From the NCBI GenBank assembly GCA_001897855.1, contig MKUO01000023.1, positions 186,001-250,000 of the forward strand: DNA of 64,000 bases. Reading direction: 5' to 3'. Positions 1 through 9,927 of the stretch are shown here, one piece after another. The notes under the pieces were generated by a model that made no database searches, had not been told where the DNA came from, and saw nothing but the letters and a program-made list of their open reading frames with translations. Numbering within the stretch: position 1 is the stretch's first letter; every line of letters starts with the position of its first letter. The translations under genes and the position numbers were made by a program. Source of the stretch: Bacteroidetes bacterium 43-93. Lineage in GTDB: Bacteria > Bacteroidota > Bacteroidia > Chitinophagales > Chitinophagaceae.

Positions 1-2
1 GC

Positions 3-2240
3 GGAGACTTTGATTTTGTCGGTGGAAAATCGCATAGCGATGTTGCGGCAATAGATATGAGTACGGGTTTATCTACCAACTGGACGCCAAACCCTAACTC
101 TGTGGTGTATGGTATAGCCAACAAAGGAGATACCCTGTATCTCAGTGGAGCTTTTTACCAGATGGGCAGCCAGGTAAGGAAAGGATTTGCGGCGTTCTCC
201 ATTAGCACCGGAAATCTACTGCCGATTACTATCAATACAAATAAGCAATTATCAGAGTATGTAGATGAAATAGGAGTGTTTGGAGATACGATCGTATTAG
301 GAGGATTGTTTGATACGATCGCTAACCAGGCCCGCAAGAATATAGCAGCATTTAACAGGCTAAACGGCGGCATACTTAGTTTTAATAATATGGTTAACGG
401 AGAAGTGATGCATGTGAATAATTATTGGGGAAGATTATTTATCGGCGGTAGTTTTTACAGTGCAGGAAGGAAGGAAAGAAAGAACATAGCAGTGCTGGAC
501 CTGGATGCGGATACCGTATTACCATTATATCCAAAGGTAAATGGTACGATCAACAGGATGGCCGCAGACAAACATCATATATTCCTGAGTGGTGACTTTA
601 CCCAGGTAAATAATGTGGCAAGAAACTATAATGCTGCTATAGATGCCCTGACCGGTAAAATTACTAACTGGGACCCACAGGCAGACAGTGGATTCACTGA
701 CCTGGTAAGATACTCAGACGACATTTACATGGGTGGAAGCTTTGGTCATGTAAGAGGAAATGTACATAAGGGATTGGTTAGGCTGGATACACTGGGTAAT
801 CCTAAGTCGGCAAGCCCGGGACTCACCGACGGTTATGTAAGTTGTATGAATGTCTACGATGATACCATGTATGTAGGTGGCGGATTTAGTAAGCTGGCAG
901 ATAGCAGCAGGAGAAATTTTGGCGCTATTAATCTGCAAACTTACAAGCCTAATACATGGCCGCTGGGGTCAGATACGGTTACTGCCATCACCCGAACTAA
1001 TGACAGCATATTTACTGCAACAATGACAATAGATAGCGCAGGCCCAAAATCTATTTGCCACCGGTATGATATTACACATCGTAAAGATCTTACCTGGGCA
1101 ACAAATGCGCTATTCAGAGGTATAATCAGAGAAATGTTCGCTGATGCCTACCAACAACTATACACTGTAGGAAATTATAAAACTGTACGCAGGGCGTTTC
1201 ACGCCAATAATGATATAGAACAATGGTCAGGGGCAAGTATTATTAATGTACCCGACTCTATGCCACCACCACCCCCGCCAAATCCGCCATTGATTTATAT
1301 GCCTGGAATATTGGATTATTTTAATCCGTCAATTACTAACCTGGATTCTATGCAAACCGTAGCGGTATACGGTAACCATCTTTACTTAGGAGGTGCGTTT
1401 TATGATATTAATACCAATACTCATGATGCACAGGTGTACGAAATATCCAACCCTTTGGAGTCTAAACTTGGCGTAGATACTAACCAGATATGTGAAGGGT
1501 CTTATGCTACACTACGCGTAAAGGCAAGCAATACTTATGGTACAACGTACGATTGGGTGAAAAATGGTGTCCATGTAAATAACCCGCTGCCCTATTACAA
1601 ATATATACCGGTAGACAGCGATTCTATTATTTGTTATGTAAAATCTCCTATGAGCAATTGCTATGCGAATCAGTATGATACAACAGAAAGTATAGTATTA
1701 AGAGTATTCCCTGTAGTTACCCCCGACATTAGTATCAGTGGGCCAGCTACAGAAGAAGCGGGTAAACAAGTAGTGGTAAAAGCAACTGTAAAAGATGCAG
1801 CTACAGGCTATACAATAGAATGGTTTAATAAAGGAGTGAGTATGGGCAAGACTACGGTGGATAGTATCGCATATACCAAAGGCACAGGTACAGACAGCAT
1901 CTATGCGGTGATCACCCCGAGGACGGATACCTGCTATGTAACAGATACCTCATCACTGATAACAATAGAAGAAACACCTGTAGGGATATCTTCTGTAACA
2001 GGCGATGCCAGCATTAAAGTGTACCCTAATCCATTTGATACCTATGTGCGGATAACAGGTTTAACTAATGGAGATGTGATACAGGTGTACGATGTAACAG
2101 GCCGCAGGATCTGGAACAGTATAAGTACGGATAAAGAATACCTGCTGCCTACTAAAGAAATGCACGCAGGAGTGTATGTACTGAATGTAACTGACAGATC
2201 GGGATTACCGAAAAAGCACCTGCTGATTGAAAAGCGGTAA
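3..2240 (+). CDS. T9SS-secreted beta-propeller-like protein, 5' end outside window
   Basis: The frame is open from the window edge, so this is the C-terminal part of a larger protein; the first ATG at 57 is internal, because the preceding codons align with the complete paralogue downstream. It holds repeated segments of the type 'LYLSGAFYQMG..RKGFAAFS', resembling delta-60/Kelch-like propeller blades, then a proline run, an Ig/PKD-like segment and a C-terminal type A sorting domain (VYPNPFDTYVRI ... GVYVLNV). Such domains direct export through the type IX secretion system to the cell surface. Its last roughly 520 bp are almost identical to the end of the next gene. Ligand or role is unknown. 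Confidence 0.85.
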   Translation, partial: GDFDFVGGKSHSDVAAIDMSTGLSTNWTPNPNSVVYGIANKGDTLYLSGAFYQMGSQVRKGFAAFSISTGNLLPITINTNKQLSEYVDEIGVFGDTIVLGGLFDTIANQARKNIAAFNRLNGGILSFNNMVNGEVMHVNNYWGRLFIGGSFYSAGRKERKNIAVLDLDADTVLPLYPKVNGTINRMAADKHHIFLSGDFTQVNNVARNYNAAIDALTGKITNWDPQADSGFTDLVRYSDDIYMGGSFGHVRGNVHKGLVRLDTLGNPKSASPGLTDGYVSCMNVYDDTMYVGGGFSKLADSSRRNFGAINLQTYKPNTWPLGSDTVTAITRTNDSIFTATMTIDSAGPKSICHRYDITHRKDLTWATNALFRGIIREMFADAYQQLYTVGNYKTVRRAFHANNDIEQWSGASIINVPDSMPPPPPPNPPLIYMPGILDYFNPSITNLDSMQTVAVYGNHLYLGGAFYDINTNTHDAQVYEISNPLESKLGVDTNQICEGSYATLRVKASNTYGTTYDWVKNGVHVNNPLPYYKYIPVDSDSIICYVKSPMSNCYANQYDTTESIVLRVFPVVTPDISISGPATEEAGKQVVVKATVKDAATGYTIEWFNKGVSMGKTTVDSIAYTKGTGTDSIYAVITPRTDTCYVTDTSSLITIEETPVGISSVTGDASIKVYPNPFDTYVRITGLTNGDVIQVYDVTGRRIWNSISTDKEYLLPTKEMHAGVYVLNVTDRSGLPKKHLLIEKR

Positions 2241-2258
2241 CTATGAAAAACTTCCTAT

Positions 2259-5200
2259 ATGAAAACTATACACACATTATTATTCTTGTTGTTACTCTGT
2301 AATATGAGCAAAGCACAGGTTGCGTGCGATCCGAGACTGAAAACGAATCTTGCAGACCTATATTTTGATGGGCCGGTGAATAATATGGTGGTTGGGGATC
2401 ATTATTTATATGTTAGTGGATCTTTCAATAACGTTGGCCGTTATACTGGGGCGTTTGTAAACATTAATAAAGTAACGGGGTTTGAACAGACCCGTCTTGC
2501 AGCGGTAGGAGGAAAGCCTTACAGTTTTGCAAGTGGAGTACCTGATAGCTTGGGCAACCTGGTAGTCGTTGGCAACTTCAATAATGCAGGCGATTCAGCA
2601 AGAAGCAATGTAGCCATCATCAATGCGATCACTGGGAGAGTTACTCCGTTAAATATCGTAACAGACAGTATAATTAACTGTGCAGTGGTAGCCAATGGCA
2701 TATTATACATAGGCGGATATTTTAATAATGTGAACGGAGTACCAAGGAGTAAGATAGCTGCTATCAGGATGAATACGGGAACAATAACACCATGGAATCC
2801 TAATATCACTAATACCGGCCGGCCACTTCCATGTCGTGTAGAATGTATGACGCTGAACGGATCGACATTGTATGTAGGCGGAGCCTTTAGTAATATTGGT
2901 GGTACAGGCAGGAACAATATCGGTGCAATAGATATCAATAGTGGCTCCGTAACAAGTTTTGCACCAGATGCTTATTTCAGTACCGCGCCTACATATGGCA
3001 ATGTGTCAAAGATGCTGAAGATTGGAAATCTATTATACATCTGCGGGGGATTTGATTATGTTGGTGGTAAGATACATGGAGATGTAGCGGCAATAGATCT
3101 GGCTACCGGGATATCAACGAAATGGACACCCAATCCAAATTCTGTGGTGTTGGGGATGAATTACAAAGGAGATACCTTGTACCTGGCGGGCGCATTTTAT
3201 AAGATTGACGGGCAGCCAAGAAAGGGCTTTGCGGCGTATTCGATCAGGACCGGCAATTTGTTACCGATAATCATAGATACCCGAATACCTGTTCAGGAGC
3301 ATATATATGATGTAGCAGTAGCCAATGACACGCTGTACCTGGCGGGTAGTTTTGATACTATCGGCAATGTGGTGCGTAAGAACATTGCTGCCTTTAGCAG
3401 ACTAGCCGGTACTCCGTTTCCTTTCAAATCTAACATAAATGGAGAACCGCGGAGCTTACTACATTATTATAATAGATTGTATGTAGGAGGATATTTTACT
3501 AGTGGGGGTATGAAAGAGCGAAAGAATATTGCGGCACTGGATCTGGACGCAGATACGGTGATGCACTGGTATCCTAAAATAAATGGAAATATAAATAAGA
3601 TAGTTCCGGCAGCAGGTAAAGTGTATTTAAGTGGAGATTTTACAAAAGTAAATGATTCAGCAAGGCACTATAATGCTTCTGTAGATGGGTTAACAGCTCA
3701 TACGACCGGATGGGACCCACAGGCAAATGCGGCGTTTCAGGATATTGCGGAATACAAAGGCAATATATATATGGTAGGTGGTTTTGACAGCACAAGAGGG
3801 AATGCTATAAGCGGGCTGTGCAAATTAGATTCCAATGGAGTGGCACAAAAGTGGTGGTGCAAACCGAATGGTGCTGTACAACATATAGCAATACTAAATG
3901 ACAGTCTGTATTTTTCGGGACTATTTTCAGACGTAAGTGGGATGACACGAAGAGTTTTTGCTTCTATAAATTTAGTTGGCGACAGCTTGAATCCATGGCC
4001 AATTTCAAGTGATACTATATATAATATGCGTCTGATAGGGGATAAGTTATATGTCGTTATAAATGCGATTGCGGGAACATATCCGGGGCAAACAATTATA
4101 GAATATTTGTTATCTGAACGGCGGCAGAATAACAACAGCATATTTCCTATAATGACTAAAAAAGTGGGGACTATGGGTTTTATTAACGATTTTGTGGCAT
4201 CTGATGTAAGAATGTATACGGTAGGGATCTTTGACACAGTCGTTCATTATCCTTTAGGGATTCAGACATTCTCATCGCGTAAAGACATAGCCTTTCTGAA
4301 CTTGCCCCCCAACCCGCAGCCAAACCCTCCTGATTACACCATAAAGTTGAATGATTTTGTTTTTAATCTACAGAATTCGACCAGTGTAGATGCCATTGCC
4401 TTATATGGAAACAAACTTTATATCGGCGGCGATTTCTACGACTGGGCAGGCGGCTACAGATATGCCCAGGAGTATTATCTACCCTATAATGTAACAGAAG
4501 GTAACTTAACCACAGATACGAATGGGGTATGTTCCGGACAAAAAACAACGGTCCGTTCGCACAGCAGCGTTACCCTTGGGGCAGATTATCACTGGTATGT
4601 AAACGGAACTGCTATAAGTAACACTCTGCCATATTACACCTTTACACCTGCAAATAAGGATAGTATTAGTTGCGTGATTACTACTGTCGCCAATGGTTGT
4701 ATGAATAATGGCTGGGATACCACCAACGCGATAGTATATAATGTAACTCCAACAGTTACCCCAGACATTAGTATCAGTGGACCAGCTACAGAAGAAGCAG
4801 GCAAACAAGTAGTGGTAAAAGCAGCTGTAAAAGATGCAGCCACGGGCTATACGATAGAATGGTTTAATAAAGGAGTAAGTATTGGTAAGACTACGGTGGA
4901 TAGCATAGTGTATACCAAGGGCACAGGCACAGACAGCATTTATGCAGTGATCACCCCGAGGACGGATACCTGCTACGTAACAGATACCTCTTCGTTGATA
5001 ACTGTAGACGAGACACCTGTAGGTATCTCATCAGTAACAGGCGATGCGAGTATTAAAGTGTACCCTAACCCTTTTGATACCTATGTAAGAATTACAGGCC
5101 TGGAGCAGGGAGATGTGATACAGGTATATGATATCACCGGCAGAAGAATGTGGAGCAGTACAAGTATGAATAAAGAATACCTGCTGCCTACTAAAGAAAT

Positions 5201-5279
5201 GCACGCAGGAGTGTATGTACTGAATGTAACTGACAGATCGGGAGTATCGAAAAAGCACTTGCTAATAGAAAAACAGTAA
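2259..5279 (+). CDS. T9SS-secreted beta-propeller-like protein, complete tandem paralogue
   Basis: A 1006-residue secreted protein. The first 20 residues form a Sec signal peptide (hydrophobic core LLFLLLLC, cleavage near SKAQ). The body is a long series of 'LY(V/I)GG.F...G...R.NIAA' repeats typical of beta-propeller blades, followed by an Ig-like region and a type A T9SS sorting domain at about residues 930-1006. It starts 18 bp after the upstream paralogue, so the two are probably co-transcribed. The propeller parts have diverged while the sorting-domain ends remain nearly identical. The export route is well supported; binding partner and function are not known. Confidence 0.88.
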   Translation: MKTIHTLLFLLLLCNMSKAQVACDPRLKTNLADLYFDGPVNNMVVGDHYLYVSGSFNNVGRYTGAFVNINKVTGFEQTRLAAVGGKPYSFASGVPDSLGNLVVVGNFNNAGDSARSNVAIINAITGRVTPLNIVTDSIINCAVVANGILYIGGYFNNVNGVPRSKIAAIRMNTGTITPWNPNITNTGRPLPCRVECMTLNGSTLYVGGAFSNIGGTGRNNIGAIDINSGSVTSFAPDAYFSTAPTYGNVSKMLKIGNLLYICGGFDYVGGKIHGDVAAIDLATGISTKWTPNPNSVVLGMNYKGDTLYLAGAFYKIDGQPRKGFAAYSIRTGNLLPIIIDTRIPVQEHIYDVAVANDTLYLAGSFDTIGNVVRKNIAAFSRLAGTPFPFKSNINGEPRSLLHYYNRLYVGGYFTSGGMKERKNIAALDLDADTVMHWYPKINGNINKIVPAAGKVYLSGDFTKVNDSARHYNASVDGLTAHTTGWDPQANAAFQDIAEYKGNIYMVGGFDSTRGNAISGLCKLDSNGVAQKWWCKPNGAVQHIAILNDSLYFSGLFSDVSGMTRRVFASINLVGDSLNPWPISSDTIYNMRLIGDKLYVVINAIAGTYPGQTIIEYLLSERRQNNNSIFPIMTKKVGTMGFINDFVASDVRMYTVGIFDTVVHYPLGIQTFSSRKDIAFLNLPPNPQPNPPDYTIKLNDFVFNLQNSTSVDAIALYGNKLYIGGDFYDWAGGYRYAQEYYLPYNVTEGNLTTDTNGVCSGQKTTVRSHSSVTLGADYHWYVNGTAISNTLPYYTFTPANKDSISCVITTVANGCMNNGWDTTNAIVYNVTPTVTPDISISGPATEEAGKQVVVKAAVKDAATGYTIEWFNKGVSIGKTTVDSIVYTKGTGTDSIYAVITPRTDTCYVTDTSSLITVDETPVGISSVTGDASIKVYPNPFDTYVRITGLEQGDVIQVYDITGRRMWSSTSMNKEYLLPTKEMHAGVYVLNVTDRSGVSKKHLLIEKQ

Positions 5280-5332
5280 ATGTTAAGCCAGATTTAACTC
5301 ATTAATGATGTTCATATAAGATAATATTTCCG

Positions 5333-5340
5333 TACCTTTG
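5333..5340 (+). promoter_or_regulatory. Bacteroidota -7 promoter element upstream of typA
   Basis: TACCTTTG matches the TAnnTTTG element of the Bacteroidota primary sigma factor. No clear -33 TTTG is seen at the usual spacing. Transcription would start a few bases downstream, ahead of the hairpin at 5356-5388. Confidence 0.5.
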
Positions 5341-5355
5341 CGCCCGAAATGGGAG

Positions 5356-5394
5356 AACCCTTCCTTAATATTCGAAAAAGGAAGGGTTTTTTAT
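5356..5394 (+). terminator. Intrinsic terminator or attenuator in the typA leader
   Basis: An 11-bp perfect stem (5356-5366 with 5378-5388, aacccttcctt/aaggaagggtt) is followed by a T-run. It lies 77 bp after the upstream gene and 17 bp before the typA start codon. It is downstream of the TACCTTTG promoter element, so it may act on typA transcripts as an attenuator as well as, or instead of, ending the upstream operon. Confidence 0.65.
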
Positions 5395-5410
5395 TAAAGG
5401 AAAGAAGTAT

Positions 5411-7219
5411 ATGAATATTCGTAACATAGCAATTATCGCGCACGTTGACCACGGTAAAACTACCCTGGTGGATAAGATCATCCATGCCACTAAGGTATTT
5501 CGTGATAACCAGGAGACAGGTGAGTTGATCATGGACAGTAACGACCTGGAACGTGAACGCGGTATCACCATTCTGAGTAAAAACATCTCTGTAAACTATA
5601 AAGGTGTAAAGATCAATGTGATAGACACCCCGGGCCACTCTGATTTTGGTGGTGAAGTGGAACGTGTATTGAAAATGGCTGACGGTGTTTTATTGCTGGT
5701 GGATGCTTTTGAAGGCCCAATGCCGCAAACACGCTTTGTACTGCAAAAGGCATTGCAACTAAACCTGAAACCAATAGTTGTAATTAATAAGGTAGATAAA
5801 CCAAACTGTCGTCCTGATGAAGTGCACGATGCGGTATTCGAATTATTCTTCCAACTGGATGCAACAGAAGAGCAGCTGAACTTTACCACTATTTACGGAT
5901 CATCAAAACAGGGATGGTTCAATACATCACTGACCCCTACAGAAGATATCACTCCGCTACTTGACACGATACTGGAAAAAGTGCCGGAACCACAGGTTTC
6001 AGAAGGTACGCTTCAAATGCAGATCACATCACTCGACTATTCTTCTTTCCTAGGCCGTATTGCTGTGGGCAGGGTAGTTCGTGGTGTTATTAAAGAAAAT
6101 CAGCCGGTGCAGTTGTGCAAATTGGACGGTAGCCTGGTGAAGAGCCGCATTAAAGAATTGTACACTTTTGAGGGCATGGGCAAAAAACGCGTTACGGAAG
6201 TAGAAGCCGGCGATATTTGCGCAGTAGTAGGTATTGAAGGTTTCCAGATCGGTGAAACAATTGCTGATTTTGAAAATCCGGAGGCGCTGCCTGTTATACC
6301 TATCGATGAGCCTACGATGAACATGCAGTTCAGCATCAACAACTCACCGTTCTATGGACGTGAAGGTAAATTCGTAACCAGCCGTAATATTCGTGATCGC
6401 CTGTATAAAGAGCTGGAAAAGAACCTGGCCTTACGTGTAAGCGATACAGATGACGCAGATAAATTCCTGGTTTATGGCCGTGGTATTCTGCACTTGTCGG
6501 TATTGATAGAAACAATGCGTCGCGAAGGTTTTGAGCTTACAGTAGGACAGCCTCAGGTAATTACCAAAGAGATCAACGGTAAAAAATGTGAACCGTACGA
6601 AATATTGGTGGTAGATGTGCCATCAGAATTCAGCGGTAAAGTAATAGACCTGGTAACGCAACGCAAGGGCGAAATGCTGATCATGGAAAGCAAGGGCGAA
6701 ATGCAGCACCTGGAATTTGATATACCATCCCGCGGTTTGATAGGTTTGCGTTCTAATATGCTCACTGCTACAGCGGGCGAAGCTGTGATGGCGCACCGTT
6801 TTAGCGAGTACAAGCCATGGAAAGGTCCTATACCTGGCCGTAACAATGGTGTGTTGATATCTAAGAATACAGCATCTACTACAGGATATTCTATGGATAA
6901 ACTGCAGGACAGAGGTTCTTTCTTTATAGATGCAGGTGAAGAAGTATACTCCGGTCAGATCATAGGGGAGCATATTAAACCGGGTGACCTGATTGTAAAC
7001 GCAACAGAACCTAAAAAGCTGACCAATATGCGTGCAAGCGGTACGGATGATGCTAACCGCATCGCCCCGAAAATACAAATGAGTCTTGAAGAATGTATGG
7101 AATACATTCAGCAGGATGAATGTATCGAGGTAACTCCTCAAAGCATCCGCCTGCGTAAGATAATGCTGGATGAGAATGACCGCATTAAATATCAAAAAAT
7201 GCTGAAGGCAGAAGCGTAA
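5411..7219 (+). CDS. typA: Ribosome-associated GTPase TypA/BipA
   Basis: A 602-residue translational GTPase of normal TypA length. G motifs are clear: AHVDHGKTTL (P-loop, residues 10-19), RERGITI (switch I), DTPGHSDF (G3) and NKVDK (G4). Elongation-factor-like domains and the TypA-specific C-terminal region follow. TypA binds the 70S ribosome and supports growth under stress and cold and late ribosome assembly. The start is preceded by a purine-rich stretch (aaaggaaag). It is monocistronic, bounded by the hairpin upstream and a strong terminator downstream. Confidence 0.97.
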   Translation: MNIRNIAIIAHVDHGKTTLVDKIIHATKVFRDNQETGELIMDSNDLERERGITILSKNISVNYKGVKINVIDTPGHSDFGGEVERVLKMADGVLLLVDAFEGPMPQTRFVLQKALQLNLKPIVVINKVDKPNCRPDEVHDAVFELFFQLDATEEQLNFTTIYGSSKQGWFNTSLTPTEDITPLLDTILEKVPEPQVSEGTLQMQITSLDYSSFLGRIAVGRVVRGVIKENQPVQLCKLDGSLVKSRIKELYTFEGMGKKRVTEVEAGDICAVVGIEGFQIGETIADFENPEALPVIPIDEPTMNMQFSINNSPFYGREGKFVTSRNIRDRLYKELEKNLALRVSDTDDADKFLVYGRGILHLSVLIETMRREGFELTVGQPQVITKEINGKKCEPYEILVVDVPSEFSGKVIDLVTQRKGEMLIMESKGEMQHLEFDIPSRGLIGLRSNMLTATAGEAVMAHRFSEYKPWKGPIPGRNNGVLISKNTASTTGYSMDKLQDRGSFFIDAGEEVYSGQIIGEHIKPGDLIVNATEPKKLTNMRASGTDDANRIAPKIQMSLEECMEYIQQDECIEVTPQSIRLRKIMLDENDRIKYQKMLKAEA

Positions 7220-7245
7220 TTGTCATAAACATATAATAATATGAA

Positions 7246-7280
7246 AATCCCCGTGTATTATATACATGGGGATTTTTTTT
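7246..7280 (+). terminator. Intrinsic terminator after typA
   Basis: Stem aatccccgtgta (7246-7257) pairs with tacatggggatt (7263-7274) through one G-U pair and is followed by a run of T. Confidence 0.8.
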
Positions 7281-7356
7281 ATAGTATTTTTATCAGACTA
7301 TATATGTTGTCGAGATCAGAATTGATTACATGGCAAGAACCATATAATTTCTGTCC

Positions 7357-9861
7357 ATGCGTTTAACTCTAAAAACCTGTTTTGCAATACTGATTGGGGT
7401 TGTCTTTTTAATGAAGGCCGATACTGCGAGGGCATCCCATGCAGCAGGTGCAGAATTATTATATGAATGGAAGAACGATTCGGTATATACTGTTTATCTG
7501 AAATTTTATAGAGACTGTTCGGGAGTTGACGCTTCGGGGGAAATAATAGTTGAATATTGTAATACCTGCGACGCTTCGAGGGGAACAATAACACTCCAAA
7601 GAATGTCCACATTACCAAACGGGAAACCCAATGGATCGCCGGTAGCAGTTGGATGCTCATCGTACCCGACAAGCTGCGATGATGCATCGTCCGAATTGCC
7701 CGGGTACAGGGAATGGTGGTATAGTGATACCGTTAAACTGACTAAGGCATGCAATCATTGGACATTTTCTACAAGTATCTCTGCAAGAAATAAGAACGTT
7801 AATCTATCAAGTAACATTACCACACCGTTATATATTGAAGCTACCCTGGATAACTTAAATGCACCGCGAAACTCATCGCCTTTTTTTTCTGTACCTCCGG
7901 TACCTTATGTATGCCAGGGGCAAAACTATTCTTATAATAATGGTGCAAGCGATGCGGACAATGATTCACTTTCATTTGAAATGATCAGCCCGATGGAGGG
8001 AAAGTTCGGCGATTGTGGCGCCGGTATGGATATCCCATTTACGATTGCAGCTTCACCACCACTTAATCTTACCAATAACCCGTTTCAAACAAATAATACT
8101 TTTAACCTTGATCCTGTTACAGGCCAAATGAGTTTTATTCCGGCCTTGATAGGCGCACAGGCGATAACAATAAGAGTTAATGAATATCGCAATCATAAAC
8201 AGATAGGAAGCGTAATAAGAGATATACAGATATCTTCTTTGCAATGCAGTTCATCGCAGCCTCAGACAAATATTGATACAACAACGCTGCAGAAAGATTC
8301 AGTTGTAAGTAAAACAATACAAGTATGTGCAGATGTGCCCATGCAATTTTGCTTTGACATAAAGTCTCCAGAAAAGGATGCGGTACTTGTTGTAACAGAT
8401 AATCATGATGCGGTAATACCTGCATCTAATATCAGCTATTCTGCAAACAAAACAGATTCTATAAGAGCTTGTTTTTCCTGGACACCAACGCTGGCAGATG
8501 TTGGGTTGAAAATATTTACCGTCACTGTAAAAGATTCTACTTGCAGGCCACCAGGCATATCCATTGCCCAAACATTTACCTACCCGATAAATGTGCGTAG
8601 TGCGCAAAGTAGTGCGTATGACACTGCCATATGTAAGTATGATACAATAACCCTAAAGCCCTTTGTGGGTAATAAGTTTGAATGGAGTGTTCAGCCGGGT
8701 GGTTCTTTAGGCACATTGGGTTGTGTTTTTTGCCCGAACCCGAGGGTATGGCCTGCAACAAATACCAACTATTTGCTGAAGACCGATGTGAACGCGTTTT
8801 GCGGGAAGAATATTGATACAGTTAAGGTTAGTGTTAAACAAGAAGTACCCGACCTGCCCTCAGCCACAAGTAATACGCCGGTTTGTGTAGGGGAGACCAT
8901 AAAACTGTATGGTTCTGATATGACCAATGGAGGTTACCGATGGCATGGTCCCAATGGATTTACAGATACTACACACAATCCTTTAATACCCAACGTAACA
9001 TTTGCAAACCAGGGACAATATTATATACAAACGTATTCATACACCAGCCAATGCCCATCAAAATTAGATAGTACCTATGTTGAAATATTGCCCATACCAA
9101 GAGCCTTCTTTCAATACCCCGAAAATATCTGTATAGACCAGGTAGCAACCATCAGGCCTGATCTGGATTACAATTCGGTTTATTTCTGGGATTTTGCAAA
9201 CGCTGCAAAAGTGGACACCTCAAAATTAAATATCCATTACCTGGCATGGAATGATACGGGTGCCAAGAATGTAATACTAAGGCTAAGAGGTGTGAATGGA
9301 TGTTACTCTTATTACGATACGGGTATGATCTATGTACATCCGCTGCCTGAGGCTAAAATAACCGAGATCAGCAGAAATGATATTTGTACAGGCGATACTA
9401 TAGAAGTGGCGGCATTGGATATAGACGGATATCATTACCAATGGGCACCGGCGCCATACTTTTTCGATGGCAGATCTGCTGCAACTAAAGCAGTGGTAAC
9501 CCAAAAAGGTATGCTACTATTAAATGTGACAGACCAATGGGGCTGCTTTGCCAGTGATAGTATATATATTGTGGCAAACCCCTGCTGCGATGTGTATCTG
9601 CCGGATGCCTTTACCCCGAATGGTGATGGTAAGAACGATATTTTCAGAGTAATCACAGAGGGGCATCACCTTTTAAGTAAATTCTTAATAACCAACCGGT
9701 GGGGGCAAAGAGTATTCGAGACCGCAGATGAACGCCAGGGCTGGGATGGCACTTTTCATGGGTTGAGCCAGGATGTAGGTACTTATTTCTATTACCTGAG
9801 ATACAAATGCAGCGACGACCGGTATATAGACAAGAAGGGTGAGATTACCTTGATTCGATAA
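7357..9861 (+). CDS. T9SS type B (gliding-motility-associated CTD) surface protein
   Basis: An 834-residue protein with an N-terminal signal peptide (about residues 1-26, ending ADTARAS). The middle has several Ig/PKD-like segments, including CVGETIKLYGSD and IHYLAWNDTGAKNVIL. The C-terminus has the type B sorting signature: LPDAFTPNGDGKNDIF, ITNRWGQRVFE, WDGTFHG and GTYFYYLRY. Type B domains are exported by the type IX system and anchored or processed at the surface. Many cysteines occur outside the sorting domain. Proteins of this build act as adhesins or cell-surface filaments, but the specific ligand cannot be read. It is flanked by terminators and is likely monocistronic. Confidence 0.88.
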   Translation: MRLTLKTCFAILIGVVFLMKADTARASHAAGAELLYEWKNDSVYTVYLKFYRDCSGVDASGEIIVEYCNTCDASRGTITLQRMSTLPNGKPNGSPVAVGCSSYPTSCDDASSELPGYREWWYSDTVKLTKACNHWTFSTSISARNKNVNLSSNITTPLYIEATLDNLNAPRNSSPFFSVPPVPYVCQGQNYSYNNGASDADNDSLSFEMISPMEGKFGDCGAGMDIPFTIAASPPLNLTNNPFQTNNTFNLDPVTGQMSFIPALIGAQAITIRVNEYRNHKQIGSVIRDIQISSLQCSSSQPQTNIDTTTLQKDSVVSKTIQVCADVPMQFCFDIKSPEKDAVLVVTDNHDAVIPASNISYSANKTDSIRACFSWTPTLADVGLKIFTVTVKDSTCRPPGISIAQTFTYPINVRSAQSSAYDTAICKYDTITLKPFVGNKFEWSVQPGGSLGTLGCVFCPNPRVWPATNTNYLLKTDVNAFCGKNIDTVKVSVKQEVPDLPSATSNTPVCVGETIKLYGSDMTNGGYRWHGPNGFTDTTHNPLIPNVTFANQGQYYIQTYSYTSQCPSKLDSTYVEILPIPRAFFQYPENICIDQVATIRPDLDYNSVYFWDFANAAKVDTSKLNIHYLAWNDTGAKNVILRLRGVNGCYSYYDTGMIYVHPLPEAKITEISRNDICTGDTIEVAALDIDGYHYQWAPAPYFFDGRSAATKAVVTQKGMLLLNVTDQWGCFASDSIYIVANPCCDVYLPDAFTPNGDGKNDIFRVITEGHHLLSKFLITNRWGQRVFETADERQGWDGTFHGLSQDVGTYFYYLRYKCSDDRYIDKKGEITLIR

Positions 9862-9915
9862 TACTACCTGATCTCTATATAGCGTTAAGATTATTATTTA
9901 TAATAAGCTGTTCCG

Positions 9916-9923
9916 TACTTTTG
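9916..9923 (+). promoter_or_regulatory. Bacteroidota -7 element directly in front of metH1
   Basis: TACTTTTG ends 4 bp before the ATG at 9928. With the usual 5-7 nt distance to the start site, the transcript would begin at or near the start codon, suggesting a leaderless mRNA. Confidence 0.45.
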
Positions 9924-9927
9924 TAAC

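Noticed and set aside
2519..2938. Long minus-strand ORFs inside the T9SS genes
   Set aside because: They are antisense to clear repeat-protein frames and arise from the codon pattern of the repeats.
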